NCBI RefSeq assembly: GCF_034093315.1
Contig: NZ_CP139300.1
Span: 1,426,001 to 1,490,000 of the forward strand
Origin: Prochlorococcus sp. MIT 1314
GTDB taxonomy: Bacteria; Cyanobacteriota; Cyanobacteriia; PCC-6307; Cyanobiaceae
Reading direction: 5' to 3'
DNA length: 64,000 bases
Part shown: piece after piece, positions 1 through 8,098 of the stretch
Layout of the letters: each line of letters starts with the position of its first letter
Position numbering within the stretch: position 1 is the stretch's first letter
Translations under genes and position numbers: made by a program
The notes under the pieces: model-generated
What the model was told of the DNA's origin: nothing
The model's input: only the letters and a program-made list of their open reading frames with translations
The model's database searches: none

Positions 1-1
1 C

Positions 2-415
2 TTACCAATCAATAAACCAAGATATTTAATGGGAATTGGCTCTTTAAGAGAAATTTCTTTAGCTGTTGCTAATGGATTCGATATATTTGACTGTGTTTTG
101 CCTACAAGACTAGGAAGACATGGGACTGCATTTTTTAATGATGAAAGATTGAATTTGCGAAATGCTCGATTTAAAAATGACTTTTCTCCGATTGACAAAA
201 CTTGTAAATGCGAGACCTGTAAATCCTATTCTCGAGCATATTTGCATCATCTAATTAGAAATGACGAAATATTAGGCCTAACCCTCATAAGTTTGCACAA
301 TATTGCTCACTTAATAAGATTTACCAATGCAATTTCTACTGCAATTAGAGATAATTGTTTTACAAATGATTTCGCTCCTTGGAAAACATCCTCTATTGCT
401 CACCATACGTGGTAA
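2..415 (+). CDS. tgt: tRNA-guanine transglycosylase, C-terminal part (5' end outside window)
   Basis: This is the C-terminal part of the enzyme that exchanges guanine for a 7-deazaguanine (preQ1) at the wobble position of GUN-anticodon tRNAs. The reading frame is already open at base 2, so the gene begins upstream of the window. The motif [12 protein letters not shown] carries the family's nucleophilic Asp. The zinc site is visible as C-x-C-x2-C in TCKCETC, followed about 25 residues later by a His in SLHNI. It ends 34 bp before psbK on the same strand. Nothing looks broken in the part that is visible. Confidence 0.95.
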   Translation, partial: LPINKPRYLMGIGSLREISLAVANGFDIFDCVLPTRLGRHGTAFFNDERLNLRNARFKNDFSPIDKTCKCETCKSYSRAYLHHLIRNDEILGLTLISLHNIAHLIRFTNAISTAIRDNCFTNDFAPWKTSSIAHHTW

Positions 416-449
416 CGTCTTATCATAATTAATTAAATTATTAAAAAAG

Positions 450-590
450 GTGCTCATTCTATTTAATACATTCGCTGAATTGCCCGAGGCTTACAAGGCC
501 TTTGCTCCAACTGTAGATGTTCTTCCACTTATTCCTCTGTTTTTCTTTTTATTGGTATTTGTTTGGCAAGCTGCAGTTGGATTTAAATAA
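450..590 (+). CDS. psbK: Photosystem II reaction centre protein K
   Basis: This 46-residue peptide was found by eye. It starts at GTG and reads through [14 protein letters not shown], then a prolyl-rich segment ([12 protein letters not shown]) and one transmembrane helix ending WQAAVGFK. That is the conserved mature PsbK sequence, a small thylakoid subunit next to CP43. Cyanobacterial precursors usually carry a short leader, and here the leader is only about 9 residues. The start was chosen as the only initiation codon in frame that gives the family length. It lies just downstream of tgt and converges on the oxidoreductase gene. Confidence 0.93.
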
Positions 591-616
591 AATTTTTTTA
601 GTTTAGATTGGTAGTA

Positions 617-1624
617 TTAGACTGGATTCTCAAGTAAAATCGCATCTCCAGAATTATCTACAGCACTTTCTATAAAATCGGCAATTTTTAATGCTCTCGA
701 GGCTTGCTCACCATCTACCTCGGGAGTTTCTTTGCCCTGAACGCATTTAAGAAAATGCTCTAGTTCTGCATAAAGAGGTTCAATGGAGGTTGTACTAACT
801 TCTTCGACATATCCATCATTTCTATAAACTAATTCTCCATGCTCTGCTGTGTATGATTCATGAGACTTTCGATGGATTTGTAAAGAGTGATTTAAGAAAT
901 CAGTTTCTACTAGGCCATTTTGGCAGTGAGCACTTAAATTTCTGATTTTTTTATGACTCATTTTGCTGGCAGTTAAGCTTGCAATAACATTATTTTTAAA
1001 AACTAAAGTAGCATTAACATAATCTATTAATCCTTCGCTATTTCTTCCTCCAACAGCTGCTAATTTTTGTATTTTTGAGTTTACAAGCTCTAAAATAAGA
1101 TCAATGTCATGAATCATTAAATCCATTACTACAGATACATCATTGGCTCTGTCTGCATGAGGACTATGCCTCCTTGCTTCCAAAACAACAATCTCTTCAT
1201 TATTTACTATTTTATTTAATTCTCTAAAAGCAGGATTAAATCTTTCAATATGCCCAACTTGTAATAGACATTTACTGTCATTAGCGGCTTCTATTAAGGC
1301 TTTTGCCTCCAACTCATTAGCTGCAATTGGTTTTTCAATGAGAACGTTAGTACCTCCATTTAGACAATCTAGTCCTACCTTATGATGAAGTAGCGTCGGG
1401 ACAGCGATACAAATAGCATCAACTTTTGGTATTAAATCCTTATAATTTTTGAACCATTCACATTGAAATTGTTCAATAGCTAATCTACCTCTCTCTTCAT
1501 TTGGATCAGCTACTCCAATGAGATTCGCATCTTTGAGTAAACTTAGTACTCGAGCATGATGCCAGCCCATATTTCCTATACCTATGACTCCAACCTTAAC
1601 GGGTGATGAGGTTGGTCGCATCAT
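617..1624 (-). CDS. Gfo/Idh/MocA-family NAD(P)-dependent oxidoreductase
   Basis: This 335-residue protein has an N-terminal Rossmann fold (GIGNMG at residues 15-20) and the EKP signature at 97-99, which is typical of Gfo/Idh/MocA sugar or inositol dehydrogenases. The C-terminal alpha/beta domain contains GHIERFNPAF, a pattern common in members acting on UDP- or polysaccharide-linked sugars. The substrate cannot be read from the sequence. Two adjacent Met codons allow a start at 1624 or 1621. It is a monocistronic-looking gene, 47 bp downstream of the CBS membrane gene on the same strand. The call is firm at family level only. Confidence 0.85.
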   Translation of the reverse strand: MMRPTSSPVKVGVIGIGNMGWHHARVLSLLKDANLIGVADPNEERGRLAIEQFQCEWFKNYKDLIPKVDAICIAVPTLLHHKVGLDCLNGGTNVLIEKPIAANELEAKALIEAANDSKCLLQVGHIERFNPAFRELNKIVNNEEIVVLEARRHSPHADRANDVSVVMDLMIHDIDLILELVNSKIQKLAAVGGRNSEGLIDYVNATLVFKNNVIASLTASKMSHKKIRNLSAHCQNGLVETDFLNHSLQIHRKSHESYTAEHGELVYRNDGYVEEVSTTSIEPLYAELEHFLKCVQGKETPEVDGEQASRALKIADFIESAVDNSGDAILLENPV

Positions 1625-1671
1625 TTCAAATCCATGTATTTATTATCATTATCCTGCATGGTGAGCCACAT

Positions 1672-2940
1672 TTAACTTTTGGGAAGAATTATTTTAACAC
1701 GATCAATTTTTGGACCTGACATAGAAATAACTTCAAATTTAATGCTATTAAAATCTAAAACGTCCCCAATTTTTGGCACCATTTGAAATTTTTCTAGCAA
1801 AAATCCAGCAAGAGTATGATAATCTGCTCCTTCTGGAATGGAACATCCTAATTTCTTATTAATATCAATAATTTCTGATTTTCCAGCTATTGACCATTTT
1901 TTAGAGAAATTATCTAACATTCTCATGTCTGAATAAATTCTATTGTTGAGCATTTCCTCTCCAACTATTTCGCCATTTAGATCAGCTGCAGTTATGAGCC
2001 CCTCTGTGCCACCGTGTTCATCAACTACTAATAAGAAAGGATTATAGTCTCTTACTATTGGAAATATTTCTGCTAATGAACATGTTTCTATAATTTTTGT
2101 CACTGGTAAAAGGAACGGCTCTAATAATGTATTGGCTTCCATTTCACCTTTTGAAATTGGCTTTGCTAGATAACGCAAATCTAATACACCTAATACATCA
2201 TCTAAAGACTCACCAATCACAAAGAAGCGAGCATGGCGAGTTTTATCAACTTGTTTCATAAGTTCTGAAAAGGTTATATTTTTTGGCAAAGTTACCATTT
2301 CCGATCTTGGAATCATTACTTCTTTAACTTGTGTATCTTTTAAAGCAAAAACTCCTTCAAGAATATTTTTCTCATCTGGTTTTAAACCTGTTACATTATC
2401 TGTTTCTATAAGAGTTTCTAATTCTCCTGCGGATAAACCCGAGTTTAAAGAATCCCATTTGTTATTTAAACTGAACAAGCTTAAACAGGCGCTAGTAAAG
2501 AATTCTATTGTCTTCACTATAGGATTCATGGCTTTTCTAACGGCATCGAATATTGTTGTAAGCCTTAATGCAGCAGATTCTGGATTATTAATTACTAGTG
2601 CTTTAGGAATTAGTCCAGAAACGAGAGTAACAACTAAAACAACAAATAAAAACAATAGAAGATCATAAAATCTATTTGACAAAATATTGCTTTTCCAATA
2701 ATCATTAGCCAGGTTATTGCTGAGCCATCCAATTGCAATTAATGAAATTGTTACTCCAAATTGAGAGGCAATTAATGAAGATCTAAAGCGTTTTTGAATT
2801 TTTAAAATTGAAAATGCTCCTTTCTTTTTTTCTTCTATTAACCTTAAAACTTTACTTGGCCTTATTAATAAAAAAGAGAGTTCACTCGCTGCGAAAAAAG
2901 CTGGGAAAAATAAAAGAAATAAAAGTAGAGTTATTTTCAT
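1672..2940 (-). CDS. CNNM/CorC-type membrane protein with CBS pair (hemolysin-like)
   Basis: This 422-residue membrane protein has about four hydrophobic segments in the first 150 residues (DUF21/CNNM domain). A tandem CBS region follows at about 190-310, beginning near VKEVMIPRSEMVTL. The C-terminal CorC/HlyC domain spans about 330-420 and contains EGADYHTLAGFLL. Relatives are implicated in Mg2+ or Co2+ transport; the old 'hemolysin' name is historical. The start codon lies only 18 nt after the 3' end of the CAU tRNA, so the two may share a transcript. The transported ion is not deducible. Confidence 0.85.
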   Translation of the reverse strand: MKITLLLFLLFFPAFFAASELSFLLIRPSKVLRLIEEKKKGAFSILKIQKRFRSSLIASQFGVTISLIAIGWLSNNLANDYWKSNILSNRFYDLLLFLFVVLVVTLVSGLIPKALVINNPESAALRLTTIFDAVRKAMNPIVKTIEFFTSACLSLFSLNNKWDSLNSGLSAGELETLIETDNVTGLKPDEKNILEGVFALKDTQVKEVMIPRSEMVTLPKNITFSELMKQVDKTRHARFFVIGESLDDVLGVLDLRYLAKPISKGEMEANTLLEPFLLPVTKIIETCSLAEIFPIVRDYNPFLLVVDEHGGTEGLITAADLNGEIVGEEMLNNRIYSDMRMLDNFSKKWSIAGKSEIIDINKKLGCSIPEGADYHTLAGFLLEKFQMVPKIGDVLDFNSIKFEVISMSGPKIDRVKIILPKS

Positions 2941-2958
2941 TCAATGACAAATGAATAA

Positions 2959-3031
2959 TGGGGGTGGCGAGGATCGAACTCGCCTTAGCCAAATTATGAG
3001 TTTGGTGCATTCACCAGATTGCTACACCCCC
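2959..3031 (-). tRNA. tRNA with anticodon CAU (tRNA-Met, or Ile2)
   Basis: On the minus strand the sequence folds as a 73-nt cloverleaf. The acceptor GGGGGTG pairs with CACCCCC, the anticodon stem is CCAAA/TTTGG with loop CTCATAA (anticodon CAU), and the T-arm has GTTCGATCC. It lacks the three G-C pairs of an initiator anticodon stem and has a normal first pair, so it is not the initiator. It could be elongator Met, or the Ile tRNA whose CAU is converted to lysidine; the loop alone cannot decide. CCA is not encoded. Confidence 0.9.
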
Positions 3032-3171
3032 AAGGGAATTTATGTAATTTTAATTACATTGAATTTCAATATACAATATAAAAATAATATTTCAAAAAAC
3101 ACCTCATTAGGAAGTTTTTGTGAGATTTCTTTTTTTCTTCTAATCTTTAAATATAAATTTAACTTTTACTA

Positions 3172-3732
3172 ATGGGTAATTTTTCTGAAAAGTATGATTT
3201 AAATAAAGCAAAATTGTTAAAACAGTTACTTGAAAAATCTTACAAGAGAGGAAACTTCACTTTATCTTCAGGTAAAAAAAGTAGTCATTACTTGAACTGT
3301 AAACCGGTATCATTAAATAGCGAAGGCCTAAACTTAATAAGTGATTTATTTTTAGAGTTAAAAGACTCAAGGTCAAAAGCTGTAGCAGGATTGACATTAG
3401 GCGCAGATCCTTTAGTAAGTGGATTAATTGTTAAAGCAGCTTCGCAAAGCTTAGACCTAAATGGTTTAATAATTCGCAAAGAAATTAAAAAATACGGTAC
3501 TAAAGCCGGAATAGAGGGCCCTATATTAGAAGAAGGTACCTTGGTAACTGTCTTGGAGGATGTGGTTACAACCGCTGGTTCAGTAATAAAAGCTATAAAT
3601 AAACTACGAGAAAATAATTATGTTGTTGAGGAAGTTTTGTCTATAGTTGATAGGCAAGAAGGAGGATGCGAAGCTCTTAGCAATGAAAATGTTAAATTAA
3701 AAAGTCTTTTTACAATAAAAGACTTTTTATAA
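3172..3732 (+). CDS. pyrE: Orotate phosphoribosyltransferase
   Basis: This enzyme converts orotate and PRPP to orotidine 5'-phosphate in UMP synthesis. The 186-residue length fits the family. The PRPP-binding motif is visible as [10 protein letters not shown] (about residues 128-137), and the flexible-loop basic segment [11 protein letters not shown] lies at 101-111. The ATG directly follows an AT-rich leader without an obvious Shine-Dalgarno sequence. The ygfZ-like gene begins 10 nt after the stop codon. The last codons and the stop lie inside a strong hairpin, annotated separately, which may attenuate read-through into that gene. Confidence 0.95.
   Translation: MGNFSEKYDLNKAKLLKQLLEKSYKRGNFTLSSGKKSSHYLNCKPVSLNSEGLNLISDLFLELKDSRSKAVAGLTLGADPLVSGLIVKAASQSLDLNGLIIRKEIKKYGTKAGIEGPILEEGTLVTVLEDVVTTAGSVIKAINKLRENNYVVEEVLSIVDRQEGGCEALSNENVKLKSLFTIKDFL
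3699..3728 (+). terminator. Terminator-like hairpin overlapping the pyrE 3' end
   Basis: The 12-base arms AAAAAGTCTTTT (3699-3710) and AAAAGACTTTTT (3717-3728) are perfectly complementary around a 6-base loop. The arms encode the final Lys-Asp-Phe-Leu residues of pyrE, so coding and structure overlap. The 3' arm ends in five T and is followed by ATAATTAT. It could be an intrinsic terminator or a partial attenuator before the next gene, which starts at 3743. Confidence 0.55.
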
Positions 3733-3742
3733 TTATCTCAAA

Positions 3743-4579
3743 ATGCAAGATATAAAAAAAAAGTTTTGGCTTGAAAAATTTGATTATTTTTCTGTTACTG
3801 GAAAAGATTCCAGGAAATTTTTGAATGGACTAACAACGAGTAATATTATTAATTCAGAAAAAAAAGTTATCAAAACTTGTTGGCTAACTCCAAATGGAGT
3901 TCTAAGGGCATTAATTGAAATTATTGTTTTAGAAAGAAACTTAGAAGTAATTATCTTAGCTGGTAACACTCATGAAATAATTGATTACTTTAATCAAATT
4001 ATTTTTCCAGCGGATGATGTACATTTAAGTGAACCTTTCTTGGTAAATAGAATTCAGGAAATTGATGAATCTAGTTCATGGAGAACTTACCTGCCTATTT
4101 TCTTCAAAACAAATGATAAAGAATTTGAAATATACAAAAATAAACTAAATTTACTGAATCCCAATGATTTAAAACTTTGGAAGATTAATCAGGCAATACC
4201 GTCTTTAGGAATGGAAATAAACGGAAAAAATAATCCTCTTGAGCTCGGATTAAAAGATCTTATAGATTTTAAAAAAGGGTGTTATTTAGGACAAGAAACA
4301 ATGTCAAAAATAAAAAATGTTTCGTCTTTAAAACAGGAAATAAGAATTTGGAAATCATTTGAATCTAATTTCAATTTAGAATTAGAAGATAAAAATATAT
4401 ATACAAATTCTGCCAAGGATATTTCTGTAGGCAAAATCACTAGTTTTTTTAAATCAGATTGTCAAATACAAGGTTTAGCTATGATAAAAAGAAAATATTT
4501 AGAGGAAGAAAGTTATTTTTTTTCAGAAATTTTTGGAAAAATTATTATAAATAAATCTGTAGGATCAATTTTTCTTTAA
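3743..4579 (+). CDS. ygfZ: YgfZ/GcvT-like folate-binding Fe-S cluster maintenance protein
   Basis: The 278-residue protein carries the signature KGCYLGQE (around residue 180), which is diagnostic for the YgfZ family, related to the T-protein of glycine cleavage. YgfZ homologues bind tetrahydrofolate and support repair or assembly of certain iron-sulfur enzymes. The N-terminal part (DYFSVTGKDSRKFLNGLTT) matches the GcvT-like fold. Its 3' end overlaps the convergent nuclease gene by 15 bp (4565-4579). The neighbouring nuclease is itself a predicted Fe-S protein, which may be coincidental. Confidence 0.85.
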   Translation: MQDIKKKFWLEKFDYFSVTGKDSRKFLNGLTTSNIINSEKKVIKTCWLTPNGVLRALIEIIVLERNLEVIILAGNTHEIIDYFNQIIFPADDVHLSEPFLVNRIQEIDESSSWRTYLPIFFKTNDKEFEIYKNKLNLLNPNDLKLWKINQAIPSLGMEINGKNNPLELGLKDLIDFKKGCYLGQETMSKIKNVSSLKQEIRIWKSFESNFNLELEDKNIYTNSAKDISVGKITSFFKSDCQIQGLAMIKRKYLEEESYFFSEIFGKIIINKSVGSIFL

Positions 4580-5983
4580 TCGATTTTTGATTAAATATTC
4601 TGCAATTTGTAGAGTTGCAAAACAATCATCTTTGTTATATTGGATAATTTTCTTTAAAAATATTTGGTTTTCTGTAATTTGATATTGAATCCACCAATAA
4701 AGTGCTTTAGAGCCACTTACATTTTTCTGCGCCCATTCAAATCCAAGCCAATTAGAAACATTTTTTAAGCCATAGTTTTTTAGTGGTAATATCCAAGACT
4801 TTCTTATTAAGGTATGTAAGTCAATAAATCTGGAGGAAAGTGAATCAATTTCTTCAAAACTAAAATTTAGTTCTTTAGCAATATGAATTATTGATATCTT
4901 TTCAGTTTCTCCGTAATGCAAAACTGGCCATTCCTTGTGTAAAAAGAGTATTTCAATAATTTGCCTGTAAGATTCTCCTTTATTGTTTTTAAGATTTAAG
5001 ATTGGTTCATAAATAAGATCTTCTTTTTTTATAGACAAATCTTTTACTTTTAAAAATCCATATAAAAAATCATGCTTTTCATCTGGATTTGACTCAATAT
5101 CAAATATATAAAATCCCGAACATATTTTTTCTAATAGATCTTCCATATTATTTTTCTTAGAAATGAAATATGGTTCTCCAGAGATATATGCTTGTGCTTG
5201 CTTTACAAATATGGATGCTTTTTCATACTTCTGATCTTTGAATTTAGATAATTTCTCTCCAAGTTGTTTTTCGCTGTACGAAGCTAATGTTTGGGTATTA
5301 GTTATTCCATTTGCTTTGAGTAACGAGGCCGTTTTGGAGCCTATTCCATCTATATCTGTTAGATATCCATTTTCTTTTGCTTCTTTGTCACAAAATTTTT
5401 GCCAGGAACAAATAGTACATTTTTTTCTATCTTGAGTTATTGCTGGTATGGATCCCTCCAAGCATTCATTCAAATTTAATAAAACATTTAAAACTTTTTT
5501 TCTTAATTTTTTATTTAAATAAATTTCTTCAACTTTAACTTTTTTATAAAAATTTGAAATTACTAATCCTTTCTCAATTTTAGATTCTTGAAAAGATTCC
5601 AAAAGCATAGAACAAAAAGCTAAGTCGAATAAATGTTCTTTAGTTGTTTTGTGGCCTAACTTATAAACAGCGGGTAAATATTTATATTGTCCCCATTTGC
5701 TTTTACCTTTAGTCTTTAAAAGTAATTGTGGAAGTATCTCCGCGTTTATATTTTGGAAAAGATTTCCATTGATTTTTAATCCAATTACCCCCTGATAACC
5801 ATTTTCACAGGCTTTTAATCCTGTATATATTTCACCATTACAAAATTCAGAGAAAATTTGAAACTGTTTAATTTTATCTATAGCTTTATGGGGAGACCAA
5901 ACTTCATAAGATTTTTTACCCTTAAAATCGAGCCATGCTTTTCTTTTGCATCTTGTAAAACTTTTTAAATGAAGAGAATTCAA
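4565..5983 (-). CDS. TM0106-family RecB-like Fe-S nuclease
   Basis: This 472-residue protein has a RecB/Cas4-like nuclease N-terminal half. Four cysteines are placed as in Fe-S nucleases: Cys12 (FTRCKRKAW) and Cys189, Cys192 and Cys198 (C-x2-C-x5-C). A helix-hairpin-helix follows (DIDGIGSKTASLLKANGI, 210-227). The C-terminal half begins with FYIFDIESNPDE, an RNase H-like 3'-5' exonuclease motif with later Asp residues (YNKDDCFAT). This arrangement matches the TM0106 family of putative nucleases. The cellular role is unknown; DNA repair is a reasonable guess. It overlaps ygfZ tail to tail. Confidence 0.75.
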   Translation of the reverse strand: MNSLHLKSFTRCKRKAWLDFKGKKSYEVWSPHKAIDKIKQFQIFSEFCNGEIYTGLKACENGYQGVIGLKINGNLFQNINAEILPQLLLKTKGKSKWGQYKYLPAVYKLGHKTTKEHLFDLAFCSMLLESFQESKIEKGLVISNFYKKVKVEEIYLNKKLRKKVLNVLLNLNECLEGSIPAITQDRKKCTICSWQKFCDKEAKENGYLTDIDGIGSKTASLLKANGITNTQTLASYSEKQLGEKLSKFKDQKYEKASIFVKQAQAYISGEPYFISKKNNMEDLLEKICSGFYIFDIESNPDEKHDFLYGFLKVKDLSIKKEDLIYEPILNLKNNKGESYRQIIEILFLHKEWPVLHYGETEKISIIHIAKELNFSFEEIDSLSSRFIDLHTLIRKSWILPLKNYGLKNVSNWLGFEWAQKNVSGSKALYWWIQYQITENQIFLKKIIQYNKDDCFATLQIAEYLIKNRLKKN

Positions 5984-6063
5984 TTTATTTTTTAAGGCCG
6001 GTTTTAAAATTTACTCATATAAATTAGTATAGATAATTAAAAGAAATCAAGGAAATTTGAAAT

Positions 6064-7518
6064 TTGACAGCTGATAAATTCGATAAGATAAAATTTGGAA
6101 CTGATGGTTGGAGAGGAATTATTGGTTTTGACTTTAACCTGTCCAATCTTTCAAGAGTTGTTGTCGCTGCATGTCAGGAGTTGCATTATCAATACTATAA
6201 AGAAGTTAATTCAAAGAAAATTATTATTGGATATGATCGTAGATTTATGGCTTGTGAATTTGCCAAGCAAATAGTGCCTTTTGTAAGAGGATGTGGTTTC
6301 GAACCGATCTTATCTGATAGCTTTGTTACAACACCCTCTTGTAGTTTCTATGCCAAAGAAGTCGGTTGTCTTGGAGCGTTAGTAATTACAGCAAGTCATA
6401 ATCCATATAATTGGCTAGGTCTGAAAATAAAGAGCTTTAATGGATGTTCTGTTGACGAATCTTTTACGAGTGAAGTTGAAAAAAGATTAATGCTTGGAAA
6501 TTCAATTGAAAAAATAGATGGTATTAATCAATTGGTAGATATTAAGAAATTTCATTTAGATAGAATTAAATCCCTTTTTGATATTGACTATATTTCCAAA
6601 AGATTAAAAAAAATGAAATTGAGAATTTTTGTAGATTCTATGCATGGTTCAGCTGCAAATTGTATGGCTGAGATTTTTGCTTCTAATGATTTAGAAGTTA
6701 TTTCAGAAATCAGAAAAGATGCTGATCCTTTTTTTGGAGGAAAACCTCCTGAACCTCTTTTGAATTATGCAGATGATCTAAAAAAAACACTAATGAAAAA
6801 TTCAACAAATGAAGTGAAAACTTTAGGAATTATATTTGATGGCGATGGTGATAGAATTGCGGCAATTGATGAAAAAGGAAGATACTCTAGTACTCAAGAT
6901 TTACTCCCATACTTTATTAGCTATTTGGGCGAAATTAAAAATAATTCTTATTCAGTTTTAAAGACTGTTAGTGGTTCAGATATTATTAAAAATATATCAG
7001 AGAGTCAAAATAGAGATGTTTTTGAACTTCCAGTTGGCTTTAAATTTATTGCTGAAAAAATGATTAAAGAAAAAATATTTATTGGAGGAGAGGAATCTGG
7101 GGGAGTTGGTTTTGGTGACTTTATGCCTGAAAGAGATGCTCTATATGCAGCGATGGTTTTATTAAATGGAATTGCTGAAAAATCCCAATATTTATATGAA
7201 ACCTTAGATGAAATTCAAGAAGATTTTGGGCCAAGTTTTTATAAAAGAATTGATATTAAATTTCCAAATCAGTCAGAAAAAAATAACGTAAAAGAATTTA
7301 TTATAGATAATATTCCTGAGAATATTAATAATCACAAGTTAAAAAGTATCTCAAAGATCGATGGAATAAAGTTGAGAATTGATAAAAATTTTTGGCTTCT
7401 TTTTAGGTTTTCAGGAACGGAACCTCTTTTAAGGTTATATTGTGAAGCACCAAAAGAATCTTACCTAATTGAGGTATTAGAGTGGGGTCAAGAATTTATA
7501 AATTTGGCAGGAAAATAA
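6064..7518 (+). CDS. Phosphoglucomutase/phosphomannomutase (alpha-D-phosphohexomutase)
   Basis: The 484-residue protein interconverts hexose 1- and 6-phosphates. Three hallmark motifs are visible: the phosphoserine loop TASHNP (Ser111), the metal-binding DGDGDR, and the sugar-binding GGEESGG. The phosphate-binding RFSGTEPLLR is near the C-terminus. Translation appears to start at TTG (6064): the first in-frame codons give TADKFDKIKFGTDGWRG, the usual family N-terminus, and AAGGA lies about 10 nt upstream. Substrate preference (glucose or mannose) is not decided by the sequence. It is followed after 2 nt by rdgB, probably in the same operon. Confidence 0.9.
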   Translation: MTADKFDKIKFGTDGWRGIIGFDFNLSNLSRVVVAACQELHYQYYKEVNSKKIIIGYDRRFMACEFAKQIVPFVRGCGFEPILSDSFVTTPSCSFYAKEVGCLGALVITASHNPYNWLGLKIKSFNGCSVDESFTSEVEKRLMLGNSIEKIDGINQLVDIKKFHLDRIKSLFDIDYISKRLKKMKLRIFVDSMHGSAANCMAEIFASNDLEVISEIRKDADPFFGGKPPEPLLNYADDLKKTLMKNSTNEVKTLGIIFDGDGDRIAAIDEKGRYSSTQDLLPYFISYLGEIKNNSYSVLKTVSGSDIIKNISESQNRDVFELPVGFKFIAEKMIKEKIFIGGEESGGVGFGDFMPERDALYAAMVLLNGIAEKSQYLYETLDEIQEDFGPSFYKRIDIKFPNQSEKNNVKEFIIDNIPENINNHKLKSISKIDGIKLRIDKNFWLLFRFSGTEPLLRLYCEAPKESYLIEVLEWGQEFINLAGK

Positions 7519-7520
7519 GG

Positions 7521-8096
7521 ATGAAAAATTTATTTTTAGCGAGTAAGAATAAAGGTAAAATTGAAGAATATAAGAAATTGCTTGCTGGAGTTAATTGTAA
7601 ATTGTTACTCCAGCCAGAATCATTAGAAGTTGAAGAGGATGGACTGACATTTAGAGATAATGCAATTAAAAAAGCGAGTGAAGTTTCGAGAAAAACAAAT
7701 AATTTTTCAATAGCAGATGATTCAGGAATTTGTATTGAAGCACTAGGTGGTAAGCCTGGCATTTACTCATCTAGATATGCAGAAAATGATCAGAAGAGAA
7801 TTCAACGAGTTTTAAGAGAACTTGATGGAGTTCAAAATAGAAGTGCTTTCTTTATTGCTAATATTTGTGTTTGTTCCCCAAATGGTGAAGTGATTATTGA
7901 ATCTGAGGCCAAATGTCATGGCAATATAATTTTAAACCCCAGAGGAAAAAGTGGTTTTGGGTATGACCCAATTTTTGAGGAGAGTTCTACCAGATTAACT
8001 TTCGCAGAAATGAATAATGATATTAAAGACTCTTGTAGTCATAGAGGTAAAGCATTAAAAAAAATTATTCCAGATTTAATTGAAATTTTTTCTTAA
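7521..8096 (+). CDS. rdgB: XTP/dITP diphosphatase (RdgB/HAM1)
   Basis: This enzyme hydrolyses non-canonical purine triphosphates (dITP, XTP) and keeps them out of DNA. The 191-residue frame starts at ATG 7521, two bases after the phosphohexomutase stop and behind AATAAGG. The family motifs are clear: LASKNKGKIEEY at the N-terminus, ADDSGI (catalytic Asp), SGFGYDPIF and the C-terminal SHRGKAL. A longer in-frame extension into the upstream gene exists, but it would overlap that gene and lies before the conserved N-terminus, so it was rejected. Confidence 0.93.
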   Translation: MKNLFLASKNKGKIEEYKKLLAGVNCKLLLQPESLEVEEDGLTFRDNAIKKASEVSRKTNNFSIADDSGICIEALGGKPGIYSSRYAENDQKRIQRVLRELDGVQNRSAFFIANICVCSPNGEVIIESEAKCHGNIILNPRGKSGFGYDPIFEESSTRLTFAEMNNDIKDSCSHRGKALKKIIPDLIEIFS

Positions 8097-8098
8097 AT

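Noticed and set aside
7482..7520. Longer N-terminus of rdgB
   Set aside because: It would overlap the phosphohexomutase gene and precedes the conserved start of the protein.
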